From Thermocatellispora tengchongensis (GTDB lineage Bacteria; Actinomycetota; Actinomycetes; Streptosporangiales; Streptosporangiaceae): a stretch of DNA of 64,000 bases. The translations under genes and the position numbers were made by a program. The stretch covers positions 1-64,000 of the forward strand of contig NZ_JACHGN010000024.1 of the NCBI RefSeq assembly GCF_014202315.1. The letters are read 5' to 3'. The number at the start of each line of letters is the position of its first letter. Position 1 is the stretch's first letter. Shown here one piece after another: positions 16,636 to 25,246 of the stretch. The notes under the pieces were generated by a model that had not been told where the DNA came from, made no database searches, and was given only the letters and a program-made list of their open reading frames with translations.

Positions 16636-17304
16636 TCAGCCGCCGTGGCTGTGCGGCGGCACGGTCGGTCCCTCGCTGGCCTGGACCAGGACGAATCCCG
16701 GCCCCTGGAAGGCGAGTTGCAGGGCCTCGCCGCTGCCCCGGCCGATCAGGGCGCCCAGCTTGACCGTACGGTGCACGCCGACGTGCAGGTTGGCGCTCCA
16801 GCAGACCGCCGCCTGCCCGTCGGCGTACGTCGGGGCCTGGGCGGTGTCGAGCTGCACCGGCGTGCCGTGCGTGGTGACCGCCACCCATCCGGTGCCGGTC
16901 ACCGTGGTGTTGAACAGGCCGCCCGTGGCGATGCCCGCGCCCTGCACCCGCTGGATGTCGGTGGCGAGATGCGGGTCGTACGCCAGCAGGTTCGCGCCGT
17001 TGACCGTGATCCCCTCGTTCTCCAGATAGAACAGGTGGATGTCGTCGGCGTCGTGGGCCAGGAACAGCAGGCCCTGCCCCGACACCCGCATCAGCGGCAC
17101 GCCCTCGCCGGTCACCATCTTCTTCAGCAGCTTGCCGACCGAGCCGGAGCCCTGGTAGTTGAAGTCCATCTGCCCCTGGTAGGCGACCATCGCGCCCTGC
17201 CGCGCCAGCACCTCGCCGTTGAGGTGGACGCGGAGCATCTTGCTGTTCTGCAGGGCGAACGCCCCGGTGCCCTGCTCCAGATTGCCGAAAAACGTGCTGC
17301 GCAC
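16636..17304 (-). CDS. AIM24 (DUF124) family protein
   Basis: A 222-residue beta-rich protein of the AIM24 family, bacterial relatives of a mitochondrial biogenesis protein; biochemical role unknown. The family pattern is clear: GEVLARQGAMVAYQGQMDFN, the SGQGLLFLAHDAD repeat, VNGANLLAYDPHL and a final PGFVLVQASEG followed by PPHSHGG. The start is GTG 17304 (VRSTFFGN), preceded by GAAAGGG at 7 bases; the longer frame to 17367 is less convincing. It ends immediately beside the repeat array and stands alone. Confidence 0.87.
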   Translation of the reverse strand: MRSTFFGNLEQGTGAFALQNSKMLRVHLNGEVLARQGAMVAYQGQMDFNYQGSGSVGKLLKKMVTGEGVPLMRVSGQGLLFLAHDADDIHLFYLENEGITVNGANLLAYDPHLATDIQRVQGAGIATGGLFNTTVTGTGWVAVTTHGTPVQLDTAQAPTYADGQAAVCWSANLHVGVHRTVKLGALIGRGSGEALQLAFQGPGFVLVQASEGPTVPPHSHGG

Positions 17305-17611
17305 AGGATGACCCTTTCCTCGCGGTGGAACGGCCCCGCCCGCCCCCACGGGTGAAGCCCTCGTCACCTACACCCTGGTGCATCCGCCCCCGAACCGCTG
17401 AATCGCCGGGTCAGGCCGGTCACGGCGTGCGGACCGCGGTCGTCTCCGCCTTGCGGTGAGGCCGGCGGTCAGCGCGTGGCCGTGGGTAATCGTCATGTTC
17501 GCGGAGGCTATGGGATGAGTGTCGGTTTTTGCAGCGCCCGCGTACGATCCCGATCCCTCGCGCCCGCCGGTTCGCGGTAGGGCCTGCCCTACCGTGCCCG
17601 ACAAAGTCCGA

Positions 17612-17633
17612 TATTTCCCGCTCAATGGAAATA
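17612..17633. promoter_or_regulatory. Inverted repeat, candidate regulator site
   Basis: TATTTCC-(8)-GGAAATA is a perfect 7-bp inverted repeat about 65 bp upstream of the -35 element at 17698. An interlocking CCGCT/AGCGG pair overlaps it. An activator or repressor site is possible. Confidence 0.4.
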
Positions 17634-17697
17634 GCGGAACATCGCCATCTGGAGCGCCTGATTTGGCCCCTGACCTGGGGAGAATCGAAATCCATAA

Positions 17698-17726
17698 TTG
17701 ACATCCGCATGGCCGCCGCGCATACT
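17698..17726 (+). promoter_or_regulatory. Vegetative-type promoter for the encapsulin operon
   Basis: TTGACA, a 17-bp spacer and CATACT match the consensus -35 and -10 well. Transcription would start near 17733, giving a leader of about 170 nt. Confidence 0.65.
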
Positions 17727-17731
17727 TGTGC

Positions 17732-17767
17732 GTGTCAAAGAATCGCCAAGATAACACAAAGTGACAC
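17732..17767. promoter_or_regulatory. Inverted repeat at the predicted transcription start
   Basis: GTGTCA at 17732-17737 pairs perfectly with TGACAC at 17762-17767 with an A-rich center. Lying on the transcription start, it may be an operator or a leader hairpin. Confidence 0.4.
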
Positions 17768-17902
17768 AGTCCGTCCCCGAAACGGCCGGGGATGAATAGC
17801 CGACCACCATCTCTTTTCATTCAGGGTTCGGGCGTCAGCATGCCCACTGTTCGTGCCCTGTTGTAAAAACCGCTAACCAGATCCAGTTAGGTGGTGCTCG
17901 TT

Positions 17903-19324
17903 ATGACGGAGATCAGCGAGATCGGCGCCGGCGCCCAGCCCGACGGCGACGCCCGGCCCTCGCCGCTCAGCCTGAGCACGGCGGCGGCGCGCAATCTGGC
18001 GACGACGACCAAGACCGTCCCGCAGATGCAGGGCATCACCTCCCGCTGGCTGCTCAAGGTGTTGCCCTGGGTCCAGGTGTCGGGTGGCGTCTACCGGGTG
18101 AACCGCCGTCTGTCCTACCGGGTCGGCGACGGCAGGGTCGGCTTCGACCTGTCGGGCGGGAGCGTACGCGTGATCCCGGCCGAGCTGGGCGAGTTGCCGC
18201 TGCTGCGGGGTTTCGACGACGCCGCGGTGCTTGAGGCCCTGGCCGGCCGGTTCGAGGAGCGCGAGTTCGCCCCCGGCGACGTGCTGGTCGAGCAGGGCAG
18301 CCCCGCCGACGAGGTCGTGCTGATCGCCCACGGCAAGGTGAACAAGGTCGGCACCGGCCGCTACGGCGACGAGACCGCGCTCGGCGTGCTCGCCGACGGC
18401 GACTACTTCGGCGACCGCGAGCTGGCCACCGACGACGACTCGTGGGGCTACTCCGTCAAGGCGGTGACCGCCGGCACCGCGCTGGTGCTCTCGCGCGCGG
18501 CCTTCGACGAGGTGGCCGGCACGTCGAGCGCGCTGCGCGAGCACGTCGCCGCGTTCGTCGCCGGGCGCGGCCTGCCGCAGAACCCCGACGGCGAGTCGGC
18601 CATCGAGGTGGCGTCCGGTCACGTGGGCGAGCCGCTGCTGCCCGGCACGTACGTCGACTACGAGATCGCCCCGCGCGAGTACGAGCTGAGCGTGGCCCAG
18701 ACCGTGCTGCGGGTCCACTCCCGGGTCGCCGACCTCTACAACGGCCCCATGGACCAGGTCGAGCAGCAGCTCCGGCTCACGATCGAGGCGCTGCGCGAGC
18801 GCCAGGAGCACGAGCTGATCAACAACCGCGAGTTCGGCCTGCTCGCCAACGCCGACTACAACCAGCGCATCCACACCCGCGGCGGCCCGCCCACCCCCGA
18901 CGACCTCGACGACCTGATCGCCACGGTGTGGAAGAGCCCCACGGTGTTCCTGGCCCACCCGCGCGCCATCGCCGCCTTCGGCCGCGAGTGCAACCGCCGC
19001 GGCCTGTACCCCCACAGCGTGGACATCGCCGGGCACAAGGTGCCCTCCTGGCGCGGCATCCCGCTGCTGCCGTGCAACAAGATCCCGGTCACCGAGTCCG
19101 GCACCAGCTCGGTGCTGCTCATGCGCACCGGCGAGGAGGTTCAGGGCGTGGTCGGCCTGCACCAGGTCGGGCTGCCCGACGAGTACCAGCCGGGCCTGTC
19201 GGTGCGGTTCATGGGGATCAACGGGCAGGCCGTGATCTCCTACCTGGTCAGCGCCTACTACTCGGCGGCGATCCTGGTCCCCGACGCGCTGGGCGTGCTG
19301 GAGAACGTGGAGATCGGTCACTGA
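17903..19324 (+). CDS. Family 2B encapsulin shell protein (EshA-like), copy 1
   Basis: A 473-residue HK97-fold nanocompartment shell protein with an inserted cyclic-nucleotide-binding-like domain. The N-arm holds the conserved [20 protein letters not shown], followed by [13 protein letters not shown]. The inserted domain covers about 103-222; shell domains resume at about 245 ([16 protein letters not shown]) and end in [17 protein letters not shown]. In the insert, Asp171 and Trp181 replace the Glu and Arg that bind the phosphate in CRP. ATG 17903 has AGGTGG upstream. Streptomyces EshA proteins, implicated in hyphal growth and antibiotic production, belong here. It is first in a four-gene operon. 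Confidence 0.93.
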   Translation: MTEISEIGAGAQPDGDARPSPLSLSTAAARNLATTTKTVPQMQGITSRWLLKVLPWVQVSGGVYRVNRRLSYRVGDGRVGFDLSGGSVRVIPAELGELPLLRGFDDAAVLEALAGRFEEREFAPGDVLVEQGSPADEVVLIAHGKVNKVGTGRYGDETALGVLADGDYFGDRELATDDDSWGYSVKAVTAGTALVLSRAAFDEVAGTSSALREHVAAFVAGRGLPQNPDGESAIEVASGHVGEPLLPGTYVDYEIAPREYELSVAQTVLRVHSRVADLYNGPMDQVEQQLRLTIEALRERQEHELINNREFGLLANADYNQRIHTRGGPPTPDDLDDLIATVWKSPTVFLAHPRAIAAFGRECNRRGLYPHSVDIAGHKVPSWRGIPLLPCNKIPVTESGTSSVLLMRTGEEVQGVVGLHQVGLPDEYQPGLSVRFMGINGQAVISYLVSAYYSAAILVPDALGVLENVEIGH

Positions 19325-19385
19325 GCCGGCCCGCTCCCGCCCCCGACTCCCATCCGAGCGCGACCACGAGACAGGTGATGCCGAC

Positions 19386-20783
19386 ATGACCACGGAGACG
19401 AGCGCGACCCCCGGCGGCGCGACCCCGCTCAGCCTGAGCACGGCCGCCGCGCGCAACCTCGCGACGACCACCAAGACCGTGCCCCAGATGCAGGGCATAT
19501 CCTCGCGCTGGCTGCTGAAGGTGCTGCCCTGGGTCCAGGTGTCGGGCGGTGTCTACCGGGTCAACCGGCGCCTGTCCTACTCCGTGGGCGACGGCCGGGT
19601 GAGCTTCGACGTGGTGTCCGGCCAGGCCCGGGTGATCCCGGCCGAGCTGTGCGAGCTGCCGCTGCTGCGCGGCTTCGACGACGCCGAGGTGCTGGCGGCG
19701 CTGGCCGGCCGGTTCGTCCAGCGCGAGTTCGCCCCCGGCGACGTGCTGGTGGAGCGGGGGCGGCCCTCCGAGGAGGTCGTGCTGATCGCGCACGGCAAGG
19801 TGAGCAAGATCGGCGAGGGCCGTTACGGCGACGAGGTGACGCTCGGCGTCCTGGCCGACGGCGACCACTTCGGCGACGGCGAGCTGGTCGATGACGGCGA
19901 CACCTGGGGGTTCACGGTCAGGGCGCAGACCGCCGGCATCGCGCTGGTGCTCTCGCGGGCCGCGTTCGAGGAGGTCGGCACGGGATCGGAGGCGCTGCGG
20001 GCGCACGTCGCCCGGTTCGCCGAGTCGCGGGGCAAGCCGCAGAACAAGCACGGCGAGTCCTCGATCGAGCTGGCCTCGGGCCACTCCGGCGAGCCGGTGC
20101 TGCCGGGCACGTTCGTCGACTACGAGGTCTCGCCCCGCGAGTACGAGCTGAGCGTGGCCCAGACCGTGCTGCGGGTCCACTCCCGGGTCGCCGACCTCTA
20201 CAACGACCCGATGGACCAGGTCGGGCAGCAGCTCCGGCTCACAGTCGAGGCGCTGCGCGAGCGGCAGGAGCACGAGCTGATCAACAACCGCGAGTTCGGC
20301 CTGCTCGCGAACGCCGACTACAAGCAGCGCGTCCACACCCGCGGCGGCCCGCCCACGCCCGACGACCTGGACGAGATCCTCGCCCGGCGCCGTAAGTCAC
20401 AGTATTTCCTGGCACATCCGCAGGCCATCGCCGCTTTCGGTCGCGAATGCAATAACCGCGGCATATACCCGCAAACAGTGGAAATAGACGGCTCGCACGT
20501 GCGGGCATGGCGCGGCGTGCCGATCCTGCCCTGCAACAAGATTCCGATCAGCGACGCCGGTGTGACCTCGATCCTGGTGATGCGCACCGGCGAGGAGAAC
20601 GAGGGTGTCGTGGGACTGCGTCAGACCGGCATCCCGGACGAGTACGAGCCGGGCCTGTCGGTGCGGTTCATGGGGATCAACGGGCAGGCCATGCTCTCCT
20701 ACCTGGTCAGTGCCTACTACTCGGCCGCGATCCTGGTCCCCGACGCCCTGGGTGTGCTGGAGAACGTTGAGCTCGGTCACTGA
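19386..20783 (+). CDS. Family 2B encapsulin shell protein (EshA-like), copy 2
   Basis: A 465-residue paralogue of the preceding gene, collinear throughout: shared [20 protein letters not shown] arm, insert at about 95-215 with Asp164 and Trp174 in place of the CRP Glu and Arg, and the same [14 protein letters not shown] end. Paired family 2B shell genes are known to form mixed capsids in Streptomyces, so both products may co-assemble. It starts at ATG 19386 with a purine-rich leader (61 bp after copy 1). A patch at about 20394-20500 has A/T-ending codons unlike the rest, and the stop region carries a 13-bp direct duplication (see findings). Confidence 0.93.
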   Translation: MTTETSATPGGATPLSLSTAAARNLATTTKTVPQMQGISSRWLLKVLPWVQVSGGVYRVNRRLSYSVGDGRVSFDVVSGQARVIPAELCELPLLRGFDDAEVLAALAGRFVQREFAPGDVLVERGRPSEEVVLIAHGKVSKIGEGRYGDEVTLGVLADGDHFGDGELVDDGDTWGFTVRAQTAGIALVLSRAAFEEVGTGSEALRAHVARFAESRGKPQNKHGESSIELASGHSGEPVLPGTFVDYEVSPREYELSVAQTVLRVHSRVADLYNDPMDQVGQQLRLTVEALRERQEHELINNREFGLLANADYKQRVHTRGGPPTPDDLDEILARRRKSQYFLAHPQAIAAFGRECNNRGIYPQTVEIDGSHVRAWRGVPILPCNKIPISDAGVTSILVMRTGEENEGVVGLRQTGIPDEYEPGLSVRFMGINGQAMLSYLVSAYYSAAILVPDALGVLENVELGH

Positions 20784-20812
20784 GATCGGTCACTGACGAA
20801 AGGGCGGAACCC

Positions 20813-21853
20813 ATGGCCACTCCCGAGACGATGATCGAGGCACGTTCGGCCGGTGAGGTGCTGGCCTGGAGCCGTACCACCCTCGACGCCGCGCTGCGGC
20901 CCGCGATCGACACGCTGCCCGCCTCGATGCGGCACATCGCGGGCTACCACTTCGGGTGGTGGGACGAGCACGGCGAGCCGATCGCGGCCGACCGCGGCAA
21001 GGCCATCCGGCCCGCCCTCGTCCTGCTGATGGCCGAGGCCATGGGCGGCACTGCGACCGCGGCGGTGCCCGCCGCGGTCGCGGTCGAGCTCGTGCACAAC
21101 TTCTCCCTGCTGCACGACGACGTCATCGACCGCGACGCGACCCGGCGCCACCGGCCCACGGCCTGGTCGGTGTTCGGGGTCAGCGCCGCGATCCTGGCCG
21201 GCGACGCGCTGCTCACCCTGGCCTTCGACATACTCGCCGCCTCCGGCGACACGGTCGGCCCGAGGGCGGCGCGGCAGCTCTCCGCCGCCGTGCTGGAGCT
21301 GACCGACGGCCAGAACTCCGATGTCGGGTTCGAGACCCGCGACGACGTCAACTTGGCCGAGTGCCTGCGCATGGCCGAGGGCAAGACCGGCGCGCTCCTC
21401 GGCTGCGCCTGCGCCCTGGGCGGCCTGTACGGCGGTGCCCGTCCCGAGCAGATCGAGCACCTCGCCGACTTCGGCCGCCACCTGGGCCTGGCGTTCCAGT
21501 TCGTGGACGACCTGCTCGGCATCTGGGGCGACCCGCGGGTCACCGGCAAGCCCGTCCACTCCGACCTGCGCAACCGCAAGAAGTCCCTGCCCGTCGTGGC
21601 CGCGCTCACCTCCGGCACCCCCGAGGGGCGCGAGCTGGCCGGGCTCTACTCCGGCGACCGCCCGCTGACCGGTCCCGAACTCGGCCGCGCCGCCGCCCTG
21701 GTGGACGCGGCCGGCGCACGCGCGTGGAGCCAGGCCCAGGCCGACGACCTGCTGGCCAAGGCTCTGCGCCACCTCGACGCGGCCGACCCCGCCGTGCGTC
21801 CGGGCGCCGAACTCGCCGCCCTGGCCCGGCTCGCGACCCGCCGCGATCACTGA
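20813..21853 (+). CDS. Short-chain polyprenyl diphosphate synthase (IdsA-type)
   Basis: A 346-residue trans-prenyltransferase condensing DMAPP or a longer allylic diphosphate with IPP. The first Asp-rich motif is DDVID (102-106) in [11 protein letters not shown] and the second is [10 protein letters not shown] (about 231-240). Lys63 and Arg66 (GKAIRP) bind IPP. Phe97, five residues before the first motif, is an aromatic residue that usually limits chain length to C15-C20. The product is therefore probably FPP or GGPP. It starts at ATG 20813 after AAAGGGCGG, 29 bp after the second shell gene. No disordered targeting tail is evident, so packaging as cargo is not proven. Confidence 0.92.
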   Translation: MATPETMIEARSAGEVLAWSRTTLDAALRPAIDTLPASMRHIAGYHFGWWDEHGEPIAADRGKAIRPALVLLMAEAMGGTATAAVPAAVAVELVHNFSLLHDDVIDRDATRRHRPTAWSVFGVSAAILAGDALLTLAFDILAASGDTVGPRAARQLSAAVLELTDGQNSDVGFETRDDVNLAECLRMAEGKTGALLGCACALGGLYGGARPEQIEHLADFGRHLGLAFQFVDDLLGIWGDPRVTGKPVHSDLRNRKKSLPVVAALTSGTPEGRELAGLYSGDRPLTGPELGRAAALVDAAGARAWSQAQADDLLAKALRHLDAADPAVRPGAELAALARLATRRDH

Positions 21854-21879
21854 TCCACCCCCACCGGAGGCTGACGCCC

Positions 21880-23100
21880 ATGTCGCACTCCCCGCCCCCC
21901 TCTCCCGCCCGTCCGCCCGTCACCCTGGTCGCCGACGCGCTGCTCCAGCCCGACGACATCCCCGTCCCGTGCCCCGGCGCCGTCCTCGTCGAAGGCGAGC
22001 TGCGCCGCCGCGGGGTCACCACCCGCCGCACCCACCTGCCCATGCACGGCGACGCCCTCACCGCGTTGCTGCCCGCCAACCCCGTCGCCGGCCTGGGCGT
22101 GGCCGTCCCGCCGGGCGACCGCGCCTCGTGGCTGGCCGCCCGCTCGGCGGTGGCCGCCTGGCTGTCGGTCGCCGAGGCCCGCACCGTCCTGCTCGCCTCG
22201 CCGAGATCCTTCTGCGCCGGGGTGGAGCGCGCGATCGAGGTCGTGGAGCACCTGCTCGACACCCGGGGCGGCCCGATCTACGTGCGCAAGCAGATCGTGC
22301 ACAACTCCCACGTCGTCTCGGGGCTGGAGCGCCGGGGCGCGGTCTTCGTGGACGAGCTGGACGAGGTGCCCGAGGGCGCCACCGTGGTCTTCTCCGCCCA
22401 CGGCGTCTCGCCCGCCGTGCACGCCGAGGCCGCCGGCCGCGGCCTGGAGGTCATCGACGCCACCTGCCCGCTGGTCACCAAGGTCCACGCCGAGGCCCGC
22501 CGCTTCGCCGCCCGCGGCGACACCGTCGTCCTGATCGGCCACGCCGGCCACGAGGAGGTGGAGGGCACGCTGGGCGAGGCCCCCGGCCGCACCGTGCTGG
22601 TGGAGGACGTCGCCGACGCCCTGCGCCTGGAGGTCCCCGACCCGGGCCGGGTCTCCTACCTCACCCAGACCACCCTGGCCGTGGACGAGACGGCCGAGGT
22701 GGTGCAGGCGCTGCGCGAGCGCTTCCCCGGCCTGCGCGGCCCCGCCTCCGACGACATCTGCTACGCCACCACCAACCGGCAGAACGCCCTGGCGGCCATC
22801 GCCGGGGAGGCCGACCTGGTCCTCGTGGTGGGCTCGCCCAACTCCAGCAACTCGGTGCGCCTGGTCGAGCTGGCCCGGCGCCACGAGACCGCCGCCCACC
22901 TCATCGACGACGCCCGCGACATCCGCCCGGAGTGGCTGGCCGGCGTACGCGTGGTCGGCCTGACCGCGGGCGCCTCCGCCCCGCCCCATCTGGTGGACGA
23001 GGTGATCACGGCCCTGTCGGGCCTGGGCCGGGTCAGGACCGTCCAGCGCCGCCTGACCGAGGAGACGATCCGGTTCACCCTCCCCAGCGCCGCCCGCTGA
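21880..23100 (+). CDS. ispH: 4-hydroxy-3-methylbut-2-enyl diphosphate reductase (IspH) with a 100-residue N-terminal extension
   Basis: A 406-residue iron-sulfur reductase, the last step of the MEP pathway, converting HMBPP to IPP and DMAPP. The cluster ligands are Cys112 (RSFCAGVER), Cys196 (DATCPLV) and Cys294 ([10 protein letters not shown]). Catalytic His141, His174, His224 and Glu226 (GHEEVEGT) are also present. They fall exactly 100 residues after the E. coli positions, except the last Cys. The first 100 residues are extra: a Pro/Ser-rich start ([13 protein letters not shown]) then a folded-looking alpha/beta stretch. The start ATG 21880 has GGAGG upstream. It ends the encapsulin operon. 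Confidence 0.93.
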   Translation: MSHSPPPSPARPPVTLVADALLQPDDIPVPCPGAVLVEGELRRRGVTTRRTHLPMHGDALTALLPANPVAGLGVAVPPGDRASWLAARSAVAAWLSVAEARTVLLASPRSFCAGVERAIEVVEHLLDTRGGPIYVRKQIVHNSHVVSGLERRGAVFVDELDEVPEGATVVFSAHGVSPAVHAEAAGRGLEVIDATCPLVTKVHAEARRFAARGDTVVLIGHAGHEEVEGTLGEAPGRTVLVEDVADALRLEVPDPGRVSYLTQTTLAVDETAEVVQALRERFPGLRGPASDDICYATTNRQNALAAIAGEADLVLVVGSPNSSNSVRLVELARRHETAAHLIDDARDIRPEWLAGVRVVGLTAGASAPPHLVDEVITALSGLGRVRTVQRRLTEETIRFTLPSAAR

Positions 23101-23112
23101 GGCGACGTCCGG

Positions 23113-23147
23113 GCGCCCGAGCGGCACCCCCGGGGCCGCTCGGGCGC
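23113..23147 (+). terminator. Long hairpin terminator of the encapsulin operon
   Basis: A perfect 13-bp stem, GCGCCCGAGCGGC paired with GCCGCTCGGGCGC, encloses a 9-nt loop. It begins 13 bp after the ispH stop. Confidence 0.75.
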
Positions 23148-23245
23148 CGCTTCGCGGCCACACCTGGCCCCGCTCGGGCGCCGTTTCGCGGCTACGCCCG
23201 GCCCCGCTCGGGCGCCGCTTCGCGGCTACTTCGGGTTCGCCGCTA
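23134..23245. repeat. ~37-bp tandem repeats extending from the terminator arm
   Basis: Three imperfect copies of GCTCGGGCGCCGCTTCGCGG with variable tails follow each other. The first overlaps the right arm of the terminator hairpin, suggesting that the array grew from it. They reach to the stop of the LacI gene. Confidence 0.75.
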
Positions 23246-24298
23246 CTTCGGGCGCAGGGACGAGCCGCGTGGGTGGAGGGTCACCGGGATCACGCGGGGG
23301 TCGCCGGGCGGGCCGCCCTCGATGCGGTGCATGAGCAGGTCCACCGCCTCGCGGGCGGTGCGGGCCGGGTCGAGGTCCACGGCGGTGAGCGCGGGTTCGC
23401 TGGTGCGGGCCAGGTGGCTGTCCACGCCCACGGCCACGAGCAGGTCGTCCGGCACCCGTACGCCGCGGTCGCGGGCCAGCCGGAGCAGGCCGGTGGCCAG
23501 CCACTGCGGCGGCACGTACACGGCGTCGGGGCGCAGGTCGAGCAGGGCCGCGGCGGCGGAGGCGGCGCTGCTGTCCCGCCTGTCGGGGCGGGCGAGCACC
23601 AGGATCGGCTCGCAGCCGCGCTCGGCGGCCCACTCGACGTACGTGCGCTCGGCGTCGGCGAACCAGGACCACTCGATGTCCACCGAGAGCATCGCGACCC
23701 GGCGCGCGCCTCCGGCGGCGAAGTGCTCCAGCACCGTCCGGGTGCTCGCGGCGCTGTCGGCGGCCACCCACCAGGGGTCGTCGGGGCGGGTGATGTCGCG
23801 GCCCACGGTCACCACCGGGAGCCCGAGCCGGTGGAACATGGCGACCCGCCCGTCGCCGGGCACCGGGTCCAGCACGATCCCGCCGTCGATGCCGAACCGG
23901 CGCAGGTCGTCCAGCCGGCGCAGCGGCGGCAACTGGAGCAGCGCCTGGTCGCGCTCGAAGGCGGCCTCGACGGTCTTCATGGTCAGGGAGAGGTAGTAGT
24001 CCACGGCCAGGACGTGGTGGTCGTGGGCGTCGGCGCCAGCGGGCAGCAGCATGGCGATGGTGTCGGTCCGGCCCGAGCGCAGACCGCGCGCGTTGCTGTT
24101 GGGCCGGTACCCCAGCCGCTCGGCCGCCTCGGCCACCCGGGCGCGGGTGGCGGCGTCCACCCGGCCCTTGCCGTTGAGCACGTGGGACACCGTGGTGACC
24201 GAGACCCCCGCCGCTCCGGCCACGTCCTTGATGCCGGGCCGCCTCCCGCGCGTGCCGGTCGCCTCTCCGGAGCCCGCGCGCGCCTGTGAGGTCGTCAT
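23243..24298 (-). CDS. LacI-family transcriptional regulator
   Basis: A 351-residue repressor. The N-terminal helix-turn-helix is GIKDVAGAAGVSVTTVSHVL (about residues 22-45) with the hinge RPNSNARGLRSG. The remainder is a periplasmic-binding-protein-like sensor with PVVTVGRD, SAASTRTVLEHFAAGG and a C-terminal dimer region ending in RGSSLRPK. ATG 24298 is 84 bp from the divergent hydrolase gene. Two mirror-image operators lie between them. It most likely represses the hydrolase-transporter cluster and itself, and responds to a substrate of that cluster. Its effector is unusual if it is an amide rather than a sugar. Confidence 0.92.
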   Translation of the reverse strand: MTTSQARAGSGEATGTRGRRPGIKDVAGAAGVSVTTVSHVLNGKGRVDAATRARVAEAAERLGYRPNSNARGLRSGRTDTIAMLLPAGADAHDHHVLAVDYYLSLTMKTVEAAFERDQALLQLPPLRRLDDLRRFGIDGGIVLDPVPGDGRVAMFHRLGLPVVTVGRDITRPDDPWWVAADSAASTRTVLEHFAAGGARRVAMLSVDIEWSWFADAERTYVEWAAERGCEPILVLARPDRRDSSAASAAAALLDLRPDAVYVPPQWLATGLLRLARDRGVRVPDDLLVAVGVDSHLARTSEPALTAVDLDPARTAREAVDLLMHRIEGGPPGDPRVIPVTLHPRGSSLRPK

Positions 24299-24321
24299 GG
24301 CGGACAGCTTACGGCCTCGCT

Positions 24322-24336
24322 GCCAAATCGTTTTGC
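24322..24336. promoter_or_regulatory. LacI-type operator 1
   Basis: GCCAAATCGTTTTGC, an inverted copy of operator 2. Its central CG (24329-24330) is 31 bp from that of operator 2, close to three helical turns. It overlaps the promoter side of the lacI-type gene. Confidence 0.65.
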
Positions 24337-24345
24337 CGCGGGGTC

Positions 24346-24375
24346 TTGTCCCGCCAAAACGATTTGGCGTACATT
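24346..24375 (+). promoter_or_regulatory. Promoter of the hydrolase-transporter cluster
   Basis: TTGTCC (24346-24351), an 18-bp spacer and TACATT (24370-24375). The -10 ends 7 bases before ATG 24383, so the mRNA is probably leaderless. Operator 2 fills the spacer. Confidence 0.6.
24353..24368. promoter_or_regulatory. LacI-type operator 2
   Basis: GCCAAAACGATTTGGC has near-perfect dyad symmetry around a central CG, the signature of LacI-family sites. It lies between the -35 and -10, so binding would block transcription. Confidence 0.7.
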
Positions 24376-24382
24376 CGCCGCC

Positions 24383-25234
24383 ATGCACGCGAGCAACGTG
24401 GCGCGAGCGGGGCACCGGCTGAACGTCCTGTGCTCGGCGCAGCCCTTCGTCACCGGCTGGGCGCTGGTCGAGCTGCGGACCGGCGAGCGCGCGTCCCGGG
24501 CGGGCGCGCGGCCCTTCCCCGCCGCCAGCACCAGGAAGGTCGCGGTCCTGATGACCGTGCTCCGCGCCGTGCACGCCAGCGCCCTGGACCTGGACGCGAC
24601 GCTCGTCGTGGACGGGCGGTACCGGGACCAGGTCTTCACCGGCACCCTGCAACACCTCGACCCCGGGCTCACGCTGTCGCTGCGCGACGCGCTCACCCTC
24701 ATGATCATCCTCAGCGACAACCTCGCCACCGCCCACGTCATCGACCTCGTCGGCCTCGACGCGGTCAACGACCTGTGCGCGGCGGCCGGGCTCACCGGCA
24801 CCCGGCACCGCCACGCGCTGATCCCGCCGCTCGCGCCCGACCACCCCGTGGACGCGACGAACGTGACCACCCCCGACGACCAGGCGCGGCTGCTCGAACT
24901 CATCGCCCGCGGCGCCGCGGGCGAGGACTCCACCCTGGGCTGCCCGCCCCACCTGTGCGCGTTCGCGCTGGACGTGCTGCGCCGCCAGCAGTTCCGCGAC
25001 GCGCTGCCCGCACTGCTCCCGTACGGCACCGAGGTCGCGCACAAGAGCGGCGCCGGCTGGCGGGACGTGAGCGACACGGGCGTGATCTACACCGGCGGCC
25101 GGCCCGGCTACGTGCTCGCCGTCTACACCGACGAGGTCCCCGCCGTCCTGCCGGACGGGCTGCCCGGGGCCGCAAGGGCGAGGGCCCACATCGCCGATCT
25201 CAGCCGTGCGTGCTGGGAGGAGCTCCAGCAGTAA
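24383..25234 (+). CDS. Serine beta-lactamase-like hydrolase
   Basis: A 283-residue protein of the class A beta-lactamase/transpeptidase fold. The three signatures are in order: Ser49-x-x-Lys52 (AASTRK), Ser111-Asp-Asn (LSDNLA) and Lys221-Ser-Gly (HKSGAG). A canonical class A omega-loop Glu is not evident, so hydrolysis of beta-lactams is unproven; esterase or D-amidase activity is equally possible. There is no signal peptide, unusual for a beta-lactamase, so it acts in the cytoplasm on imported material. It is the first gene of the LacI-controlled cluster, likely translated from a leaderless mRNA, 12 bp before the lipoprotein gene. Confidence 0.85.
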   Translation: MHASNVARAGHRLNVLCSAQPFVTGWALVELRTGERASRAGARPFPAASTRKVAVLMTVLRAVHASALDLDATLVVDGRYRDQVFTGTLQHLDPGLTLSLRDALTLMIILSDNLATAHVIDLVGLDAVNDLCAAAGLTGTRHRHALIPPLAPDHPVDATNVTTPDDQARLLELIARGAAGEDSTLGCPPHLCAFALDVLRRQQFRDALPALLPYGTEVAHKSGAGWRDVSDTGVIYTGGRPGYVLAVYTDEVPAVLPDGLPGAARARAHIADLSRACWEELQQ

Positions 25235-25246
25235 CAGGAGGCTCTG

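Larger units (their letters stand above)
17305..17902. other. Long upstream region of the encapsulin operon, no gene found
   Basis: The 600-bp gap is noticeably more AT-rich at 17600-17850 than its surroundings. It holds two listed inverted repeats, a strong rightward promoter, and a small TCCCCG/CGGGGA hairpin near 17785. Short ORFs on both strands lack ribosome-binding sites and family signatures. Confidence 0.6.

Noticed and set aside
17519-17795. Short ORFs in the encapsulin upstream region
   Set aside because: They overlap on both strands and lack ribosome sites and homologous features; the region holds a promoter and operator-like repeats.
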